Positions 6,375 to 8,412 of a stretch of DNA of 8,412 nucleotides are shown here, in pieces. Numbering within the stretch: the stretch's first letter is position 1; each line of letters starts with the position of its first letter. The stretch is from a bacterium (GTDB taxonomy: Bacteria > Armatimonadota > HRBIN16). The notes below the pieces were generated by a model. That model searched no databases, was not told the DNA's origin, and saw only the letters and a list, made by a program, of their open reading frames with translations. A program made the translations under genes and the position numbers. The stretch is taken from the NCBI GenBank assembly GCA_025057335.1, contig JANWXG010000098.1:1-8412 (forward strand). Reading direction: 5' to 3'.

Positions 6375-6384
6375 AGGAGGGGGG
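6375..6384 (+). promoter_or_regulatory. ribosome binding site of the PfkB kinase gene
   Basis: AGGAGGGGGG lies just before the ATG at 6389, with the AGGAGG core 8 bases away. It rules out the longer in-frame start at 6350, which would place this purine run inside the coding region and add 13 non-conserved residues. Confidence 0.8.
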
Positions 6385-6388
6385 AATA

Positions 6389-7366
6389 ATGCGCGTCGTC
6401 ACGTTTGGCGAAGCGATGCTCAGGCTGTCGCCGCCGGGCTTCCAGCGTCTCGCGCAGGCGCAGCAGCTACAAGTCTCCATTGCAGGCACGGAGAGCAACA
6501 CAGCGGTTGCATTGGCTCAGCTGGGGGTGGCGGTCACCTGGCTCTCACGGCTACCAGATAACCCGCTGGGTCACCTAGTGGCGCAACAGATCCGGGCGTT
6601 CGGAGTGGACGTGGAGCAGGTGATTTGGGATGCCGACAGCCGACTGGGCTTGTATTTCGTGGAAACAGGCGTCGCCCCGCGCCCGACCCGCGTGTGGTAC
6701 GACCGCAGAGGCTCGGCGATGAGCCGATGGCGACCAGGCGAGTGGGACTGGTGCCGCCTCCTGCAAGGAGCTAGCCTGCTACACGCTACAGGCATCACTC
6801 CCGCGCTCAGCGCCAGCTGCCTCGAAGCCACGCGCGAGGCGTTACAGAGAGCGCATGAGATGGGCGTGCCTGTCTCCTTTGACATCAACTATCGTTCTCT
6901 CCTCTGGTCGCCAGAAGAGGCGCGTGCGGCGCTGGAGCCACTGCTCTCGCTAGTGCAGGTGCTGTTTGTCTCTCCCTCCGACGCGCGTACCGTGCTCGAC
7001 GTGGAGGCTCCGGAGGAACAAGTAGCTCAACAGGTGCAGCGCCGATACGGCATCCCGACGGTGGTCACGCCGTTGCGCGACCAGCCCTCCGCGACACAGG
7101 GGAGACGCTACAGCGTGGTGGCAACGGCGGAGCGCGTGTGGCGGTCGTCGGGCTGTCCCTTCGAGGTGGTAGACCCTATCGGCAGCGGCGACGCCTATAA
7201 TGCAGGCTTCCTGTACGGCTACCTGCACGGCGATATAGACCTGGCGATGCGCTGTGCCGATGCCCTCTCTGCGCTCAAGCATACCGTTCCAGGCGATGTT
7301 TTGTACACCTCGCGCGAGGATTTGCAACAACTGTTGCAGGGCGCCTCGCAGGGCATTGTTCGCTGA
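6389..7366 (+). CDS. kdgK: PfkB-family sugar kinase, probable 2-keto-3-deoxygluconate kinase
   Basis: Predicted cytoplasmic ATP-dependent kinase that would phosphorylate 2-keto-3-deoxygluconate to KDPG, the entry to the lower Entner-Doudoroff route. The 325-residue protein starts MRVVTFGEAMLRLSPPG, characteristic of KdgK. The substrate region AGTESNTAVALAQLG (32-46) corresponds to the first PfkB signature. DINYRSLLWS (165-174) matches the DxNxRxxLW block of KDG kinases. The second signature DPIGSGDAYNAGFLYG (262-277) provides the anion hole and the catalytic base D268; it has P and S where DTxGAGD is more common. The C-terminal segment ALKHTVPGDVLYTSREDLQQLL is family-typical. It is transcribed divergently from the TIM-barrel unit, with 117 bases between starts, and is followed by a ribulokinase gene 72 bases downstream. 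A related fructokinase or other ribokinase-like specificity cannot be excluded. Confidence 0.85.
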   Translation: MRVVTFGEAMLRLSPPGFQRLAQAQQLQVSIAGTESNTAVALAQLGVAVTWLSRLPDNPLGHLVAQQIRAFGVDVEQVIWDADSRLGLYFVETGVAPRPTRVWYDRRGSAMSRWRPGEWDWCRLLQGASLLHATGITPALSASCLEATREALQRAHEMGVPVSFDINYRSLLWSPEEARAALEPLLSLVQVLFVSPSDARTVLDVEAPEEQVAQQVQRRYGIPTVVTPLRDQPSATQGRRYSVVATAERVWRSSGCPFEVVDPIGSGDAYNAGFLYGYLHGDIDLAMRCADALSALKHTVPGDVLYTSREDLQQLLQGASQGIVR

Positions 7367-7387
7367 GAGACGGCAGGAAGCCGCCTC
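7367..7387 (+). other. small hairpin after the kinase stop codon
   Basis: GAG-A-CGGC and GCCG-C-CTC can pair with one mismatch around a 5-base loop (AGGAA), directly after the TGA. No T run follows. It may stabilise the 3' end or mean nothing; the remaining bases to 7425 show no clear promoter. Confidence 0.25.
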
Positions 7388-7438
7388 ATCCCCGTCGAAG
7401 CCCTTGCTGACACAGTACGACCGTCAGGAGGGGCAATC

Positions 7439-8412
7439 ATGCAACCCAAGTATGTAATTGGGCTGGACTACGGCACTAACTCTGTGCGCACGCTCGTCGT
7501 GCGCGTGCAGGACGGCTTTGAGTCTGGCACCCATGTGTTTGAATATCCTCACGGCGACGCGGGCATCCTGCTGGATAGCTCCGACCCCAACCTCGCTCGT
7601 CAACACCCCGCGGACTACCTGCAGGGCGCAGAGGTGTCGGTACGCGGGGCGCTGGAGGACGCCCAACGCAACGACCCCGATTTCGCCCCTGAGCGCGTCA
7701 TCGGCATCGGTGTAGATACCACAGGAAGCACTCCTCTACCCGTTGACGAAAACGGTGTGCCCCTCGCCTTCCATGAGCGGTTCCAGAACAACCTCAACGC
7801 GATGGCATGGCTCTGGAAAGACCACACCTCTACGGAGGAGGCGGTCACCATTACCGAAACCGCGGCGAAGATGCGCCCGCAGTACCTTGCCAAGTGCGGC
7901 AACTCCTACTCCTCCGAGTGGTTCTGGGCGAAGATATGGCACTGCCTGAACACGGACCCCGACGTGTTCAACGCGGCGTATACGTGGGTGGAGTGCGCCG
8001 ACTGGATTCCCTCCGTGCTGACAGGCAACGACCATCCCTCGCGCCTGCTACGGGGAGTGTGCGCGGCGGGACACAAAGCGCTGTACAACCCGCAGTGGGG
8101 CGGTCTGCCCGACAAGGAGTTCCTTTCCGCCCTGAATCCGCGACTGGCGGAGCTGCGCGACCGCCTGTACGAGGTTGCCTACACCTCCGATCATCCGGCG
8201 GGACGCCTCACCGCCGAGTGGGCGGCGAAGCTGGGACTACCAGAGGGAATCCCGGTCGCAGTAGGCGCGTTCGACGCACACCTGGGCGGTGTGGGCGCAG
8301 GCATCAAGCCGGGCACGCTGGTCAAGATTATCGGCACGTCCTGCTGCGATATGATGGTCGTGCCCAACACGGAACCTCTGGCGGACATTCCGGGCACGAC
8401 GGGCATCGTGGA
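7439..8412 (+). CDS. araB: ribulokinase (FGGY family), N-terminal part, cut by window edge
   Basis: Phosphorylates L-ribulose (or another ketopentose) with ATP in the cytoplasm. The first 324 codons are present, of an expected 550-570. Start ATG follows AGGAGGGG (7426-7433). Visible FGGY motifs: the first phosphate-binding loop GLDYGTNSVRTLVV (8-21), the strand GIGVDTTGSTPLPVD (89-103), LWKDHT (125-130), SSEWFWAKIWH (158-168), ECADWIPSVLTG (185-196), AAGHKALYNPQWGGLP (209-224) and GAFDAHLGGVGAG (277-289) with the probable catalytic base D279, then KIIGTS (296-301). These match bacterial AraB closely across the whole visible length, including the AraB-specific AGHKAL and EWFWAK blocks. No frameshift is seen. 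It probably forms a unit with the PfkB kinase 72 bases upstream. Whether an AraA/AraD partner follows lies outside the window. Confidence 0.93.
   Translation, partial: MQPKYVIGLDYGTNSVRTLVVRVQDGFESGTHVFEYPHGDAGILLDSSDPNLARQHPADYLQGAEVSVRGALEDAQRNDPDFAPERVIGIGVDTTGSTPLPVDENGVPLAFHERFQNNLNAMAWLWKDHTSTEEAVTITETAAKMRPQYLAKCGNSYSSEWFWAKIWHCLNTDPDVFNAAYTWVECADWIPSVLTGNDHPSRLLRGVCAAGHKALYNPQWGGLPDKEFLSALNPRLAELRDRLYEVAYTSDHPAGRLTAEWAAKLGLPEGIPVAVGAFDAHLGGVGAGIKPGTLVKIIGTSCCDMMVVPNTEPLADIPGTTGIV

Noticed and set aside
6350..6388. Longer kinase start at 6350
   Set aside because: The added residues are not PfkB-like and the strong AGGAGG at 6375-6380 serves the ATG at 6389.
4397..7103. Repeated 12-mer GACACAGGGGAG (at about 4397 and about 7092)
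   Set aside because: One copy is in a junction hairpin and the other inside the kinase gene; one or two such matches are expected by chance in a window of this size.
7323..7338. Inverted repeat TGCAAC/GTTGCA near the end of the kinase gene
   Set aside because: It lies within conserved-looking coding sequence, has only 6 bp arms, and is not near a likely regulatory position.

Overview
The window is GC-rich, densely packed bacterial chromosome with strong AGGAGG-type ribosome binding sites and short gaps between genes. It holds eight recognisable protein genes, plus the probable tail of a ninth at the left edge. I see no mobile element, CRISPR array, tRNA or rRNA. The mix of genes (zinc-type HemB, HemQ, a TIGR04053-like radical SAM protein, Gfo/Idh/MocA and xylose-isomerase-like sugar enzymes, ribulokinase) would suit a Gram-positive or deep-branching phylum such as Armatimonadota or Chloroflexota. 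That placement is a low-confidence inference from gene content, not a measurement.

Left part, plus strand (94-1425): a soluble diguanylate cyclase with two N-terminal GAF-like sensor regions, an intact GGDEF active site and an intact RxxD inhibitory site. A 184-base leader (1426-1609) separates it from the next gene.

Tetrapyrrole block, plus strand (1610-4356): hemB (5-aminolevulinate dehydratase, porphobilinogen synthase), hemQ/chdC (coproheme decarboxylase, GTG start overlapping the end of hemB) and a radical SAM protein 6 bases further on. The tight spacing points to one operon. HemB acts early in heme synthesis and HemQ at the last step of the coproporphyrin-dependent route. The radical SAM partner is unassigned; an AhbD-like oxygen-independent role in heme maturation is possible but unproven.

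Convergent junction (4357-4458): a hairpin with an 11 bp stem separates the tetrapyrrole block from a minus-strand pair and may act as a terminator.

Minus-strand sugar pair (6271-4459): a xylose-isomerase-like TIM-barrel protein followed by an overlapping Gfo/Idh/MocA oxidoreductase. They are driven by a near-consensus sigma-70 promoter (TTGACG-17-TATACT) that carries an inverted repeat over the -10/spacer region, a good operator candidate.

Right part, plus strand (6389-8412): a PfkB-family kinase resembling 2-keto-3-deoxygluconate kinase, then the first 324 codons of a ribulokinase cut by the window edge. Together with the divergent pair this looks like a carbohydrate or sugar-acid catabolic locus. 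I did not find a clearly undescribed system. The best leads are the HemQ/radical SAM pairing, the TIM-barrel/oxidoreductase pair and the divergent promoter/operator.
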